Assembly (NCBI RefSeq): GCF_002287075.1
Contig: NZ_NSKE01000006.1
Coordinates: 124,001 to 188,000 of the forward strand
From: Fodinibius salipaludis
GTDB taxonomy: Bacteria; Bacteroidota; Rhodothermia; Balneolales; Balneolaceae
Reading direction: 5' to 3'
Length of the DNA: 64,000 nt
This document shows positions 50,189 through 58,624 of the stretch, piece by piece (position 1 is the first letter of the stretch; every line of letters starts with the position of its first letter). The position numbers and the translations under genes are program-made. The notes under the pieces were generated by a model that did no database searches, was not told the DNA's origin, and worked only from the letters and a program-made list of their open reading frames with translations.

Positions 50189-51685
50189 TTAATAATTCCA
50201 TCCTTTGCGATACGAACGTTTGATATAACTCCTTGCCGCTTCTTGAGCATTTATCGTGTCATAGGAAGTTTCAAACTTGGGATCTCCATCTACGACTTCA
50301 AACTGATCACTGCTTACCACGCTAATTTCATCATCCTTGCCGATATTGGTAATTTCCATATTTTCACCATCCCATTGCAATGTACGTTTTAGGTCCTGCA
50401 ATCGCACGGCCAAGTTCCCCATTAAAACAACTTCTGTAAGCGGCCCTGCGTATTCAAAATTTGAACTCGGCATCGTCCTGTCACCCTCTGGTTCCTTACA
50501 TGCACGAACCCAGTCCATTTCATGGCCGCCCTCCATTGCATCGGGGATACGCCGAAACTGTTTTGAAACTTTGGGAGGATCATTTTCACGTCCAATTATG
50601 TAGGGGTCCAATGCATAGGTGCTGCAAATAAGCGTTCCTTTGGAGCCGACAAACATAGCTCCGCCCCCATTATCGCCCATTGTTTTACCATCAGGAATAC
50701 CATCGGGACGTTCAGGCATCAGTCCACCATCATACCAAGTAAATTCAACCGGGGGCATCTCGATATTACCTTTCCCTGGCCGACGCGGGAATTGATAGAT
50801 TACTTTTTCGGCCCGTGGGGCGCTCTCAGTATTGATCTGCGTAGAGCTGCCCTCAATTGTTCCGGGAGCTCCTAACTGCAATGCCTTAAATACCGGATCA
50901 ATAATGTGACATCCCATATCACCCAAGGCACCTGTTCCATAATCCCACCAAGCACGCCAGTTCCAGGGCGTATACGATGGATGATAGGGTCGCCACGGTG
51001 CGGGTCCCACAAACAAATCCCAATCCAAAGTTGGAGGAGTCGAGGGTGTCTCTGTTGGCCGCTCCAGTCCTTGCGGCCAAATGGGACGGTTAGTCCATGC
51101 ATGAACCTCTTCAACCTCCCCAATTTCTCCGTTCCAAATCCACTCACAGATTTTTCGGATGCCGTCGGCTGAATTGCCCTGATTTCCCATTTGAGTAACA
51201 ACACCAGTTTCGCGAGCTATCTCAGTCAGTTTACGAGACTCGTATACAGAATGTGTCAACGGCTTCTGCACAAAAACGTGCTTGCCACGCCGCATAGCCT
51301 CTGCCGCAGCCACATAGTGCGTATGATCCGGAGTAGCAACCACAACAGCATCAATATCATCCCCCATGTCATCAAACATGCGGCGGAAGTCTTTAAATTT
51401 CTGTGCATCCGGAAAATCATTAAAGGTATTGGCCGCATAATCCCAATCTACATCACACAGAGCTACGATATTTTCGCTGCTCATACTATTAAGATTACCC
51501 CTTCCAATTCCGCCAACGCCAATACCGGCAATATTGAGTTTATCGCTGGGTGCTTTACCTCCTATTCCCGAAACAATTGAACTGGGTAAAATAGTAAACC
51601 CGGCAGCTAAAGTACCGGATGTTTTTAAGAAATCTTGCCTTGAAATACCGTTATTTCCCGAATGATCATTATTATTCTGATCCAT
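50189..51685 (-). CDS. Exported Gfo/Idh/MocA-family oxidoreductase
   Basis: A 498-residue NAD(P)-type oxidoreductase. The N-terminal targeting stretch GISRQDFLKTSGTLAAGF is Tat-like except that the second arginine of the pair is glutamine, so export by Tat is probable but not certain. The Rossmann motif is IAGIGVGGIGRGNLNSM, the catalytic EKP-type motif is VFVQKPLTHS, and TPDHTHYVAAAEAM precedes it. The C-terminal domain has GALGDMGCHIIDPVFKAL. I start at MDQNNNDHSGN because it gives the expected leader; an upstream ATG adds 14 residues. It is probably co-transcribed with the DUF1080 and GMC genes. Confidence 0.85.
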   Translation of the reverse strand: MDQNNNDHSGNNGISRQDFLKTSGTLAAGFTILPSSIVSGIGGKAPSDKLNIAGIGVGGIGRGNLNSMSSENIVALCDVDWDYAANTFNDFPDAQKFKDFRRMFDDMGDDIDAVVVATPDHTHYVAAAEAMRRGKHVFVQKPLTHSVYESRKLTEIARETGVVTQMGNQGNSADGIRKICEWIWNGEIGEVEEVHAWTNRPIWPQGLERPTETPSTPPTLDWDLFVGPAPWRPYHPSYTPWNWRAWWDYGTGALGDMGCHIIDPVFKALQLGAPGTIEGSSTQINTESAPRAEKVIYQFPRRPGKGNIEMPPVEFTWYDGGLMPERPDGIPDGKTMGDNGGGAMFVGSKGTLICSTYALDPYIIGRENDPPKVSKQFRRIPDAMEGGHEMDWVRACKEPEGDRTMPSSNFEYAGPLTEVVLMGNLAVRLQDLKRTLQWDGENMEITNIGKDDEISVVSSDQFEVVDGDPKFETSYDTINAQEAARSYIKRSYRKGWNY

Positions 51686-51725
51686 AAGTAATAAATAAAT
51701 TGTCTTATCATTGAATTTTCCCATC

Positions 51726-51743
51726 ACCTATCTACTGATAGGT
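51726..51743. other. Hairpin upstream of the exported Gfo/Idh gene
   Basis: ACCTATC and GATAGGT form a perfect seven-base stem with a TACT loop, about 40 bases upstream of the chosen start codon. Eight G residues follow at 51768-51775. It may regulate translation or processing between the isomerase and oxidoreductase genes. Confidence 0.35.
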
Positions 51744-51864
51744 CCTCAATTTTGGAATAATATATCCGGGGGGGGATCAGTACTTAAAAAATATTGCCGC
51801 AAGATTCAATTAATAATAAGTCTTGAAAAATAATTTTATCACAGATAAATAACTGAACAGAAAA

Positions 51865-52812
51865 TTACTGAGAGAGTTTTTTACCAACTTTCACTAATAA
51901 GTCTTTTGTCGCTTTAATGCCCTCGAACTCACTGAGTTTACTGCCCTCATATTCAATACCAAAATGTGCAGTGTAATCAGCATCGCGGATAATTCGGCCC
52001 ATCTTCATAAAATTGATGGTAGTCTCTCGTCCCGTCTCATCAAAATCATAACTTTTGGCACTAACTGCCTTGGCAAAAGGCACCATTTCCTTAACCCCAT
52101 TGTATCGATTGTACTCTTCAATGCACGGGGCATCCCCTCCCTTTCCATCTTTTCTCTGGATACAAAAATTACCAAAGTCAGGAAGCGTACCACAGTTTTT
52201 CATTCCAACCTCTCTCATCACATCAACCAGCCATTTCCCATCAGAGGAATATCCGCCGTGATTTTCCACGAGAATATTAATATCAAAGTCTTTCGCAAAT
52301 TCGGATAATCGTCCCAAGCTATCGACGGCAGCTCGTTTTTGGTCAGCACGGTTTCCGTCCCCAAAGAGGTTCACGCGGATAGAATGACACCCAAGATGTT
52401 GTGCCGCCCTAACCCATTTGTAATGTTTTTCAACCGCACTTCGGCGCTCCTTTTTGTTGGTACCGGCAAGATCCCCCTCACCGTCAACCATTATCAATAA
52501 CTGATCAACCCCCAAATCAGAACAGCGGGAGTTCATCTCATTAAGATATGAGATATCCTCAGCCTTATCGGCAAAAAACTGGTTTACATACTCCACCGCA
52601 CTAATTCCAAACTCCTTTTTAGCCACGACAGGAAATTCCAAGTGATCTATTTTCCCAGCTCTCAGTGTACGATGCAGGCTCCACTCGGCCAGCGAAATAT
52701 TAAAGAATAGATCAGTTTCAGCTGTAGTTTCATAAATCGAATGCACCAACCCCGGAATACCAACCGATGCTGATGCAAAACTGCAATATTTTAGAAATTG
52801 TAACCTATTCAT
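51865..52812 (-). CDS. Sugar phosphate isomerase/epimerase-like TIM-barrel protein
   Basis: A 315-residue AP-endonuclease-2-like (xylose isomerase-like) TIM barrel. The N-terminus NRLQFLKYCSFASASVGIPG resembles a weak, non-twin-arginine leader and may direct export. The metal-binding residues fit VNLFGDGNRADQK, ILVENHGGYSSDGKW, and DFGNFCIQRKD, ending with HFGIEYEGSKLSEFEG. In 3-keto-sugar loci, proteins of this family isomerise or cleave keto-sugars; here that is an inference from position next to two oxidoreductases and a DUF1080 protein. Confidence 0.8.
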   Translation of the reverse strand: MNRLQFLKYCSFASASVGIPGLVHSIYETTAETDLFFNISLAEWSLHRTLRAGKIDHLEFPVVAKKEFGISAVEYVNQFFADKAEDISYLNEMNSRCSDLGVDQLLIMVDGEGDLAGTNKKERRSAVEKHYKWVRAAQHLGCHSIRVNLFGDGNRADQKRAAVDSLGRLSEFAKDFDINILVENHGGYSSDGKWLVDVMREVGMKNCGTLPDFGNFCIQRKDGKGGDAPCIEEYNRYNGVKEMVPFAKAVSAKSYDFDETGRETTINFMKMGRIIRDADYTAHFGIEYEGSKLSEFEGIKATKDLLVKVGKKLSQ

Positions 52813-52831
52813 GTTATCCCCTTTATTTAGT

Positions 52832-53995
52832 TCAAGCTACATGATCATCTATTTTTACCCAAACGCCCTTTTTTCCACTTTCAATAGCTTTGCGGATAAA
52901 GCGTACCCCCTCCAAACCATCATAAACGGTCGGAAAATCGTAGGCATCCAAATTCACCTCATCACCATCTTCTCGACCAACAATTGCATCAGCTACAGCA
53001 GAATAAATATTCGCAAATGTTCCGATAAGTCCTTCGGGGTGTCCCGGCGGAATACGTGTATTATTTTTAGATAATGCTGATAAATACAGATTCCCCTTTT
53101 TATAGATTTCTTCGGGCTTGTCGGGGTATTTCATCCGCAGATAATTGGGATTTTCTTGTTTCCATTCCAGTGATGCTTCATTACCATAGATTCGAATATT
53201 TAAATTATTCTCTTCCCCCACGGATACCTGCGACGAAATAAGAACTCCGCGAACGCCCTCTTCGTAGTGCACCAGCATGTTCGCATCATCCTCGAGGGGA
53301 CGTCCTTCTACAAAGGTATTAATATCGGCATAAAGTTCTTCGATCTGCAGCCCCGTAATATATTCCACGAGGTGTTCAGCATGCGACCCAATATCTGCAA
53401 CCGTAGATGAAATGCCTGCCCGATCGGGATCGGTGCGCCACGAAGCCTGCTTATTCCCCTCCTCTTCAACTTTTTGGGACAACCATCCCTGTGAATATTC
53501 CACGACCACTTTTCGGAGATTCCCCAACTTGCCGGAATTAACCAAGCTTTTTGCTTCTTTCACCATGGGATAGCCAGAATAGTTATGCGTCAATGCAAAG
53601 ATAGTATTGTTTTTTTCAACAAGGCGGCAAAGTTCTTCGGCCTCCTCCATGGTATTCGTCATCGGCTTGTCACAAACGACATGAATTCCAGCTTTGATAA
53701 ATGATCTGCATACATCAAAATGGAGATGATTCGGCGTTACGACCACTACAAAATCAATGCGTTTCTCCTCGGGAAGATCCGCTTCCTTTTCGGCCATCTT
53801 CTGATAGGAATCATAAAGGCGGTCTTCTGATAGTTGCAACTCACTTCCAAATGCAACCGACTTCTGAGAATCGGATGAAAAGACTCCACTGACAAGTTCT
53901 ATATTTCCATCCAAACGAGCAGCCATGCGGTGAACTTCTCCAATAAGAGCATTCGGTCCACCGCCGACCATGCCATAGCGAATTTTGCCTTCCAT
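52832..53995 (-). CDS. Cytosolic Gfo/Idh/MocA-family oxidoreductase
   Basis: A 387-residue NAD(P)-dependent sugar or inositol-type oxidoreductase. The Rossmann region is RYGMVGGGPNALIGEVHRMA, the substrate loop VVTPNHLHFDVCRSFIKAGI, and the catalytic motif VCDKPMTNTMEEAEELC. The C-terminal domain has ADIGSHAEHLVEYITGLQIE. There is no signal sequence, so it would act inside the cell, for instance to reduce a keto-sugar after uptake, while its neighbour with a leader acts outside. It is the first gene of the run and lies behind a region with a palindromic operator-like site. Confidence 0.88.
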   Translation of the reverse strand: MEGKIRYGMVGGGPNALIGEVHRMAARLDGNIELVSGVFSSDSQKSVAFGSELQLSEDRLYDSYQKMAEKEADLPEEKRIDFVVVVTPNHLHFDVCRSFIKAGIHVVCDKPMTNTMEEAEELCRLVEKNNTIFALTHNYSGYPMVKEAKSLVNSGKLGNLRKVVVEYSQGWLSQKVEEEGNKQASWRTDPDRAGISSTVADIGSHAEHLVEYITGLQIEELYADINTFVEGRPLEDDANMLVHYEEGVRGVLISSQVSVGEENNLNIRIYGNEASLEWKQENPNYLRMKYPDKPEEIYKKGNLYLSALSKNNTRIPPGHPEGLIGTFANIYSAVADAIVGREDGDEVNLDAYDFPTVYDGLEGVRFIRKAIESGKKGVWVKIDDHVA

Positions 53996-54091
53996 AAATA
54001 TTTATCTTAGCTCATCTATTGTATGTTGAGCCTTGAAATAAATATGATTTTAATACTTTTCAAATTTTAAATACGATCTAATCAAAATTTG

Positions 54092-54104
54092 TACGATAAT
54101 CGTA
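54092..54104. promoter_or_regulatory. Palindromic site TACGAT-A-ATCGTA, candidate operator
   Basis: A perfect 13-base palindrome (6-bp arms and one central base) about 100 bases upstream of the first Gfo/Idh gene. A half-site, TACGAT, occurs 20 bases away at 54072-54077. This pattern fits a dimeric regulator (LacI or GntR-like), but no regulator gene is present nearby. Confidence 0.4.
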
Positions 54105-54226
54105 AAGGTTGACTTGAATTTAGTCCTACATAGATCACAAGTTTTTTGGATTTTATAATGCTCCAAGAGTTATACAATTGAGAAACTTTAGGGAGTATAA
54201 AACCAAGAAAATGGTTCCTATAAAAA

Positions 54227-55015
54227 TTAATTATCAGAATCTCTCTCTTTGTTAAATAACCATTCATAAAGGTGTGGGTTGCTGTAAGCTTGAACCCAAG
54301 CTCCTACATGTCCCTCGTCTGGATATTCCGTATAACCAGGAGAACCACCCGCGATACGAATTGCCTCAACCATTGACCTCGAAAACTTTGGATGTACAAC
54401 CTCATCCTCTGTCCCATGGAATACCCACAAGGGAATATCGACAAGCATAAAAGCACGGGACAAATCCCCTCCTCCACAAATGGGTACAGCCGCAGCAAAC
54501 TTATTTGGGAATCGCTGTATCAGGTCAAACGTACCAAACCCTCCCATCGAAATTCCGGTTACATAAAGACGATCAGAATTTATGGAATACTTATTCTGAA
54601 GTTTTTTTAACAATCCAATCGTCAACCTCATTGGCTCGGTTGGAGTTTCACCCATCGAAGCCGTAAAAGTGGTAGTATCACGAGTTGTAATAAGCTGGGA
54701 CCAAACCTCACCCTCCTGCATTTGCGGGGCAACAACAAAAGCAGGGTATCGCTCTCTGAATTTAGGCTCCGCAAAATGTGAAACGCCCCATTTTAGTTGA
54801 CTGTAGTTATCATTGCCTCGTTCACCGGCGCCATGCAGAAATAAAACAAGCGGATAACTTTTTGTACTGTCATAATTAGCGGGTTTTAACATCCTATACT
54901 GTAATTCCTGTTCAGTACTATCGGTAAATGTTCTGGGCTCAAAATCAGTAATCTGAGCATTCGCAATACTGATAGACAGAAATAGAAATCCTATTACAAC
55001 TACTATTCTCTTCAT
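54227..55015 (-). CDS. Secreted alpha/beta-hydrolase (esterase-like)
   Basis: A 262-residue hydrolase with a signal peptide (about 1-20, VVVIGFLFLSISIANA). The oxyanion loop is HGAGERGNDN, the nucleophile elbow GISMGGFG with Ser146, and the acid/histidine end HGTEDEVVHP ... DEGHVGAW. The family includes dienelactone-hydrolase-like and polyhydroxybutyrate-depolymerase-like carboxylesterases that act on polysaccharide esters, which would fit the sugar locus. It ends 231 bases before the first Gfo/Idh gene and follows IcmF by 26 bases, so it may belong to either group. Confidence 0.85.
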   Translation of the reverse strand: MKRIVVVIGFLFLSISIANAQITDFEPRTFTDSTEQELQYRMLKPANYDSTKSYPLVLFLHGAGERGNDNYSQLKWGVSHFAEPKFRERYPAFVVAPQMQEGEVWSQLITTRDTTTFTASMGETPTEPMRLTIGLLKKLQNKYSINSDRLYVTGISMGGFGTFDLIQRFPNKFAAAVPICGGGDLSRAFMLVDIPLWVFHGTEDEVVHPKFSRSMVEAIRIAGGSPGYTEYPDEGHVGAWVQAYSNPHLYEWLFNKERDSDN

Positions 55016-55041
55016 TTGTATTATCTGTAATTAGAAATGAT

Positions 55042-58000
55042 TTACATATTTCGACGATATTGACCGCCCACTTCATAAAGCGCATCAGATATCTGTCCCA
55101 ATGAAGCAACTTTTACCGTCTCCATCAGCTCTTCAAAAATATTACCGTTATTACGAGCCACTTCTTTCAGGTGTTGAATTGCTTCCTCAGCTTCATCCTC
55201 ATTACGCTCCCAGAAAGCTTCAACTCCTTGAATCTGCTGCTCTTTTTCCTCTTTGGTGGAACGGATTAAATCGACCTCTTTTTCATCTTCCACACTTTCA
55301 GAATCTTCATTTTTAAAGGTGTTAACACCAATAATTGGCATTTCACCACTGTGTTTTTTGGATTCATAGTAAAGACTTTCATCCTGAATCTTACCCCGCT
55401 GATACATATTCTCCATTGCACCGAGTACGCCGCCCCGTTCCGTTAGACGATCAAATTCAGAAAGAATAGCCTCTTCTACCAAATCGGTCAATTCTTCAAT
55501 AAAGTAGGAGCCTTGATTAATATTTTCGTTTTTAGCGGGTCCCATTTCCTTGTTGATGATCAACTGAATAGCCAAAGCTCGACGTACGGATTCTTCGGTC
55601 GGTGTAGTAATGGCCTCATCATAAGCATTCGTATGTAGCGAATTACAGTTGTCATAAATAGCCATCAACGCCTGCAGCGTCGTACGTATGTCATTAAACT
55701 GGATTTCCTGCGCATGCAGCGAACGCCCACTGGTTTGAATATGATACTTCAGCTTCTGCGATCGTTCACTTGCACCATATTTTTCTCGCATTGCTACCGC
55801 CCAAATGCGTCGTGCTACCCGACCAATTACCGCATATTCGGGATCGAGTCCATTGCTAAAGAAGAACGACAGATTATGAGCAAACTCATCTACATCCATG
55901 CCGCGTGATAAATAATATTCTACATACGTAAATCCGTTAGCCAGCGTAAAAGCGGCCTGTGTAATCGGATTGGCTCCTGCTTCGGCGATATGGTATCCCG
56001 ATATAGAAACCGAGTAGTAATTGCGCACCTCATGTTCAGTAAAATACTGCTGGATATCGCCCATCATCTTCAACGCAAATTCGGTAGAGAAAATACAGGT
56101 ATTTTGCGCCTGATCTTCTTTAAGGATATCGGCCTGAACGGTGCCGCGAACAACCGAAAGGGCTTCTTCTTTTATCTCCTCATATACTTCATCATCTATC
56201 AACTTATCACCGGTTATTCCCAGAAGTCCGAGGCCAAAGCCATCGTTGGTATCCGGTAACTCATTATGATATTCGGGAGCCTCTACATCACGTTCTTCAA
56301 AATACTCTTCTATTTTTTGCTGCGCCTCTTCCCACTTGTCATTTTCTTTAAGATAACGCTCCACCTCCTGATCGATCGCCGTATTCATAAACATTGCTAA
56401 AATCATCGGGGCCGGACCGTTAATCGTCATCGAAACCGACGTTTTGGGGGATGTAAGCTCAAAACCGGAATACAGTTTCTTCATATCATCCAGTGTACAA
56501 ATACTCACCCCTGAGTTCCCAACCTTGCCATATATATCAGGGCGATGATCAGGATCTTCTCCATACAGTGTCACCGAATCAAAAGCCGTTGACAACCGGG
56601 CTGCAGGCATGCCTTCACTCAAATAATGAAAACGCTTATTGGTCCGTTCGGGGGTACCTTCACCGGCAAACATACGAGTCGGATCTTCTCCTTCCCGCTT
56701 GAACTCAAACACTCCGGCCGTAAAGGGATAGTAGCCGGGCAAATTCTCTTTAAGAGCAAACTTAAGTTGTTCCCCTTGGTGTTTCGTTTTCGGTAGCGCT
56801 ACACGCGGAATTTCAAGTCCGCTCAGCGACTCGCGATACATTTTATTTTTGAATGTCTTATCACGAACCTGTACTTCTACATAATCCTGCTGATATTCCT
56901 CATAGAGATCATCCCATTGCTCAAGAATCTTCTTACAACGAGAGTCTAACTTGCTGAGCCAATGCTCCCGCATCGATTTTAGCTTCACTTTCAGCTCATC
57001 TTTCTCATCAGGATCCCACCGTTCAATCTGTTCGATGGTACCGGTTACATTTTCCAGTTTACTGGCAATATCCACCTGTTGTTCTGCCCAACTGTGATAA
57101 TCACGAATTGTTTCCGAAATATCGGACAGATAGCGCTGACGCTTACCCGGAATAATCGCCTGTGTTTGAATATCTTCGGCCGGCTCGGGATTATTATATA
57201 GCTTTGTCTCCCAGCTGATGCTATAATAATTATTCACTTTATCAACAATGGCCTTAAACAACCTATTTACGCCCTCATCATTAAACTGGGCCGCAATGGT
57301 GGGATATACCGGCATTGCTTCGGGATCAAGATTCCAAGCGCCCCTGTTGCGTTTCATCTGCTTACGCACATCCCGAAGGGCATCGAGTGAACCTTTCTTT
57401 TCGAATTTATTTAAAACTACCAGTTCGGCCAGATCCAGCATATTAATTTTTTCGAGCTGCGTAGCCGCTCCATATTCGCTGGTCATCACATACAGCGGAA
57501 TATCAGAGATATTTACAATTTCAGTATCACTTTGACCAATTCCGCTGGTTTCCACAATCACCAGATCGAAGCCGGCTGTTTTGCAGATCTCAATAGCTCC
57601 TTTAATGGCTTCACTGGTCGTTCTATTACTAGCCCGAGTTGCCAGGCTGCGCATATACACGCGCTCAGGATCAAGGCTGTTCATTCGGATGCGATCACCC
57701 AGCAAAGCTCCCCCCGTACGTATTTTAGAGGGATCAATAGAAATGACAGCAATATTAATATCTTCAAATTCCGTTAAAAAACGTCTGACAAGCTCATCTG
57801 TAAGTGAACTTTTACCTGCCCCCCCGGTTCCGGTAATCCCTATCAACGGAATAGGATTACCATTTTTCTGGGCAGGAATCATATTGCCTTTACCATCAAA
57901 GAGCTTATCGTCTTTAAATGTGATAATATCTTCGTGTTCGTTCTCCAGCGCTGAAATACAACGAGCAATGGCTTTAGGATCTTTTTGAGTAATATCCTGG

Positions 58001-58548
58001 GCATCAACTTCTTCAATTTTAGCAGTATCGTAATCACATTTTTCGAGCATATAGTTGATCATACCCTGCAGCCCCATTTCGCTGCCATCTTCAACAGAAA
58101 ATATTCTGCAGACCCCGGCCTCGTGCAGTTCCTCTATTTCTTCTCCCACAATTACACCGCCACCGCCGCCAAATACATTAATGTGTGAAGCTCCACGTTC
58201 TTCAAGCAGCTCCACCATATATTTGAAGTACTCCATATGTCCGCCCTGGTACGAGCTAACGGCAATGCCCTGTACATCTTCCTGGATGGCGCAATCAACA
58301 ATCTCTTGCACAGAACGATTATGTCCTAAGTGGATTACCTCTGCCCCACTGCTCTGCAAAATACGGCGCATAATGTTAATACTGGCATCATGACCGTCAA
58401 AGAGGCTGGCAGCCGTTACAAAACGAACATTATGATCAGCCTGATAAACTTCCGGCTGACTATTATCCTTCGTCTCTGAATGCTCTTTAGAATTGGTTTC
58501 TGTTACTTGATCTGAGGTCACGGTGTCTTCAGACATAATATTACTCAT
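55042..58548 (-). CDS. icmF: Fused isobutyryl-CoA mutase IcmF
   Basis: A 1168-residue adenosylcobalamin enzyme that interconverts isobutyryl-CoA and n-butyryl-CoA. The fusion order is diagnostic. The B12-binding domain is at about 40-170 ([20 protein letters not shown], with [13 protein letters not shown]). The MeaB-like G-protein chaperone is at about 205-500 ([40 protein letters not shown]). The mutase barrel occupies about 560-1168, with [20 protein letters not shown] and [20 protein letters not shown]. Methylmalonyl-CoA mutase lacks the internal G-protein. It links the valine/isobutyrate pathway to butyryl-CoA, and the branched-chain E1 elsewhere in the window could supply its substrate. 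Confidence 0.95.
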   Translation of the reverse strand: MSNIMSEDTVTSDQVTETNSKEHSETKDNSQPEVYQADHNVRFVTAASLFDGHDASINIMRRILQSSGAEVIHLGHNRSVQEIVDCAIQEDVQGIAVSSYQGGHMEYFKYMVELLEERGASHINVFGGGGGVIVGEEIEELHEAGVCRIFSVEDGSEMGLQGMINYMLEKCDYDTAKIEEVDAQDITQKDPKAIARCISALENEHEDIITFKDDKLFDGKGNMIPAQKNGNPIPLIGITGTGGAGKSSLTDELVRRFLTEFEDINIAVISIDPSKIRTGGALLGDRIRMNSLDPERVYMRSLATRASNRTTSEAIKGAIEICKTAGFDLVIVETSGIGQSDTEIVNISDIPLYVMTSEYGAATQLEKINMLDLAELVVLNKFEKKGSLDALRDVRKQMKRNRGAWNLDPEAMPVYPTIAAQFNDEGVNRLFKAIVDKVNNYYSISWETKLYNNPEPAEDIQTQAIIPGKRQRYLSDISETIRDYHSWAEQQVDIASKLENVTGTIEQIERWDPDEKDELKVKLKSMREHWLSKLDSRCKKILEQWDDLYEEYQQDYVEVQVRDKTFKNKMYRESLSGLEIPRVALPKTKHQGEQLKFALKENLPGYYPFTAGVFEFKREGEDPTRMFAGEGTPERTNKRFHYLSEGMPAARLSTAFDSVTLYGEDPDHRPDIYGKVGNSGVSICTLDDMKKLYSGFELTSPKTSVSMTINGPAPMILAMFMNTAIDQEVERYLKENDKWEEAQQKIEEYFEERDVEAPEYHNELPDTNDGFGLGLLGITGDKLIDDEVYEEIKEEALSVVRGTVQADILKEDQAQNTCIFSTEFALKMMGDIQQYFTEHEVRNYYSVSISGYHIAEAGANPITQAAFTLANGFTYVEYYLSRGMDVDEFAHNLSFFFSNGLDPEYAVIGRVARRIWAVAMREKYGASERSQKLKYHIQTSGRSLHAQEIQFNDIRTTLQALMAIYDNCNSLHTNAYDEAITTPTEESVRRALAIQLIINKEMGPAKNENINQGSYFIEELTDLVEEAILSEFDRLTERGGVLGAMENMYQRGKIQDESLYYESKKHSGEMPIIGVNTFKNEDSESVEDEKEVDLIRSTKEEKEQQIQGVEAFWERNEDEAEEAIQHLKEVARNNGNIFEELMETVKVASLGQISDALYEVGGQYRRNM

Positions 58549-58624
58549 TTTCTGTTCGATGGGTTAGACGGAAAGGTAAGAAATTTAAGGAACATTATTT
58601 ATTCCTTGATACCCCAAAGTTCGT

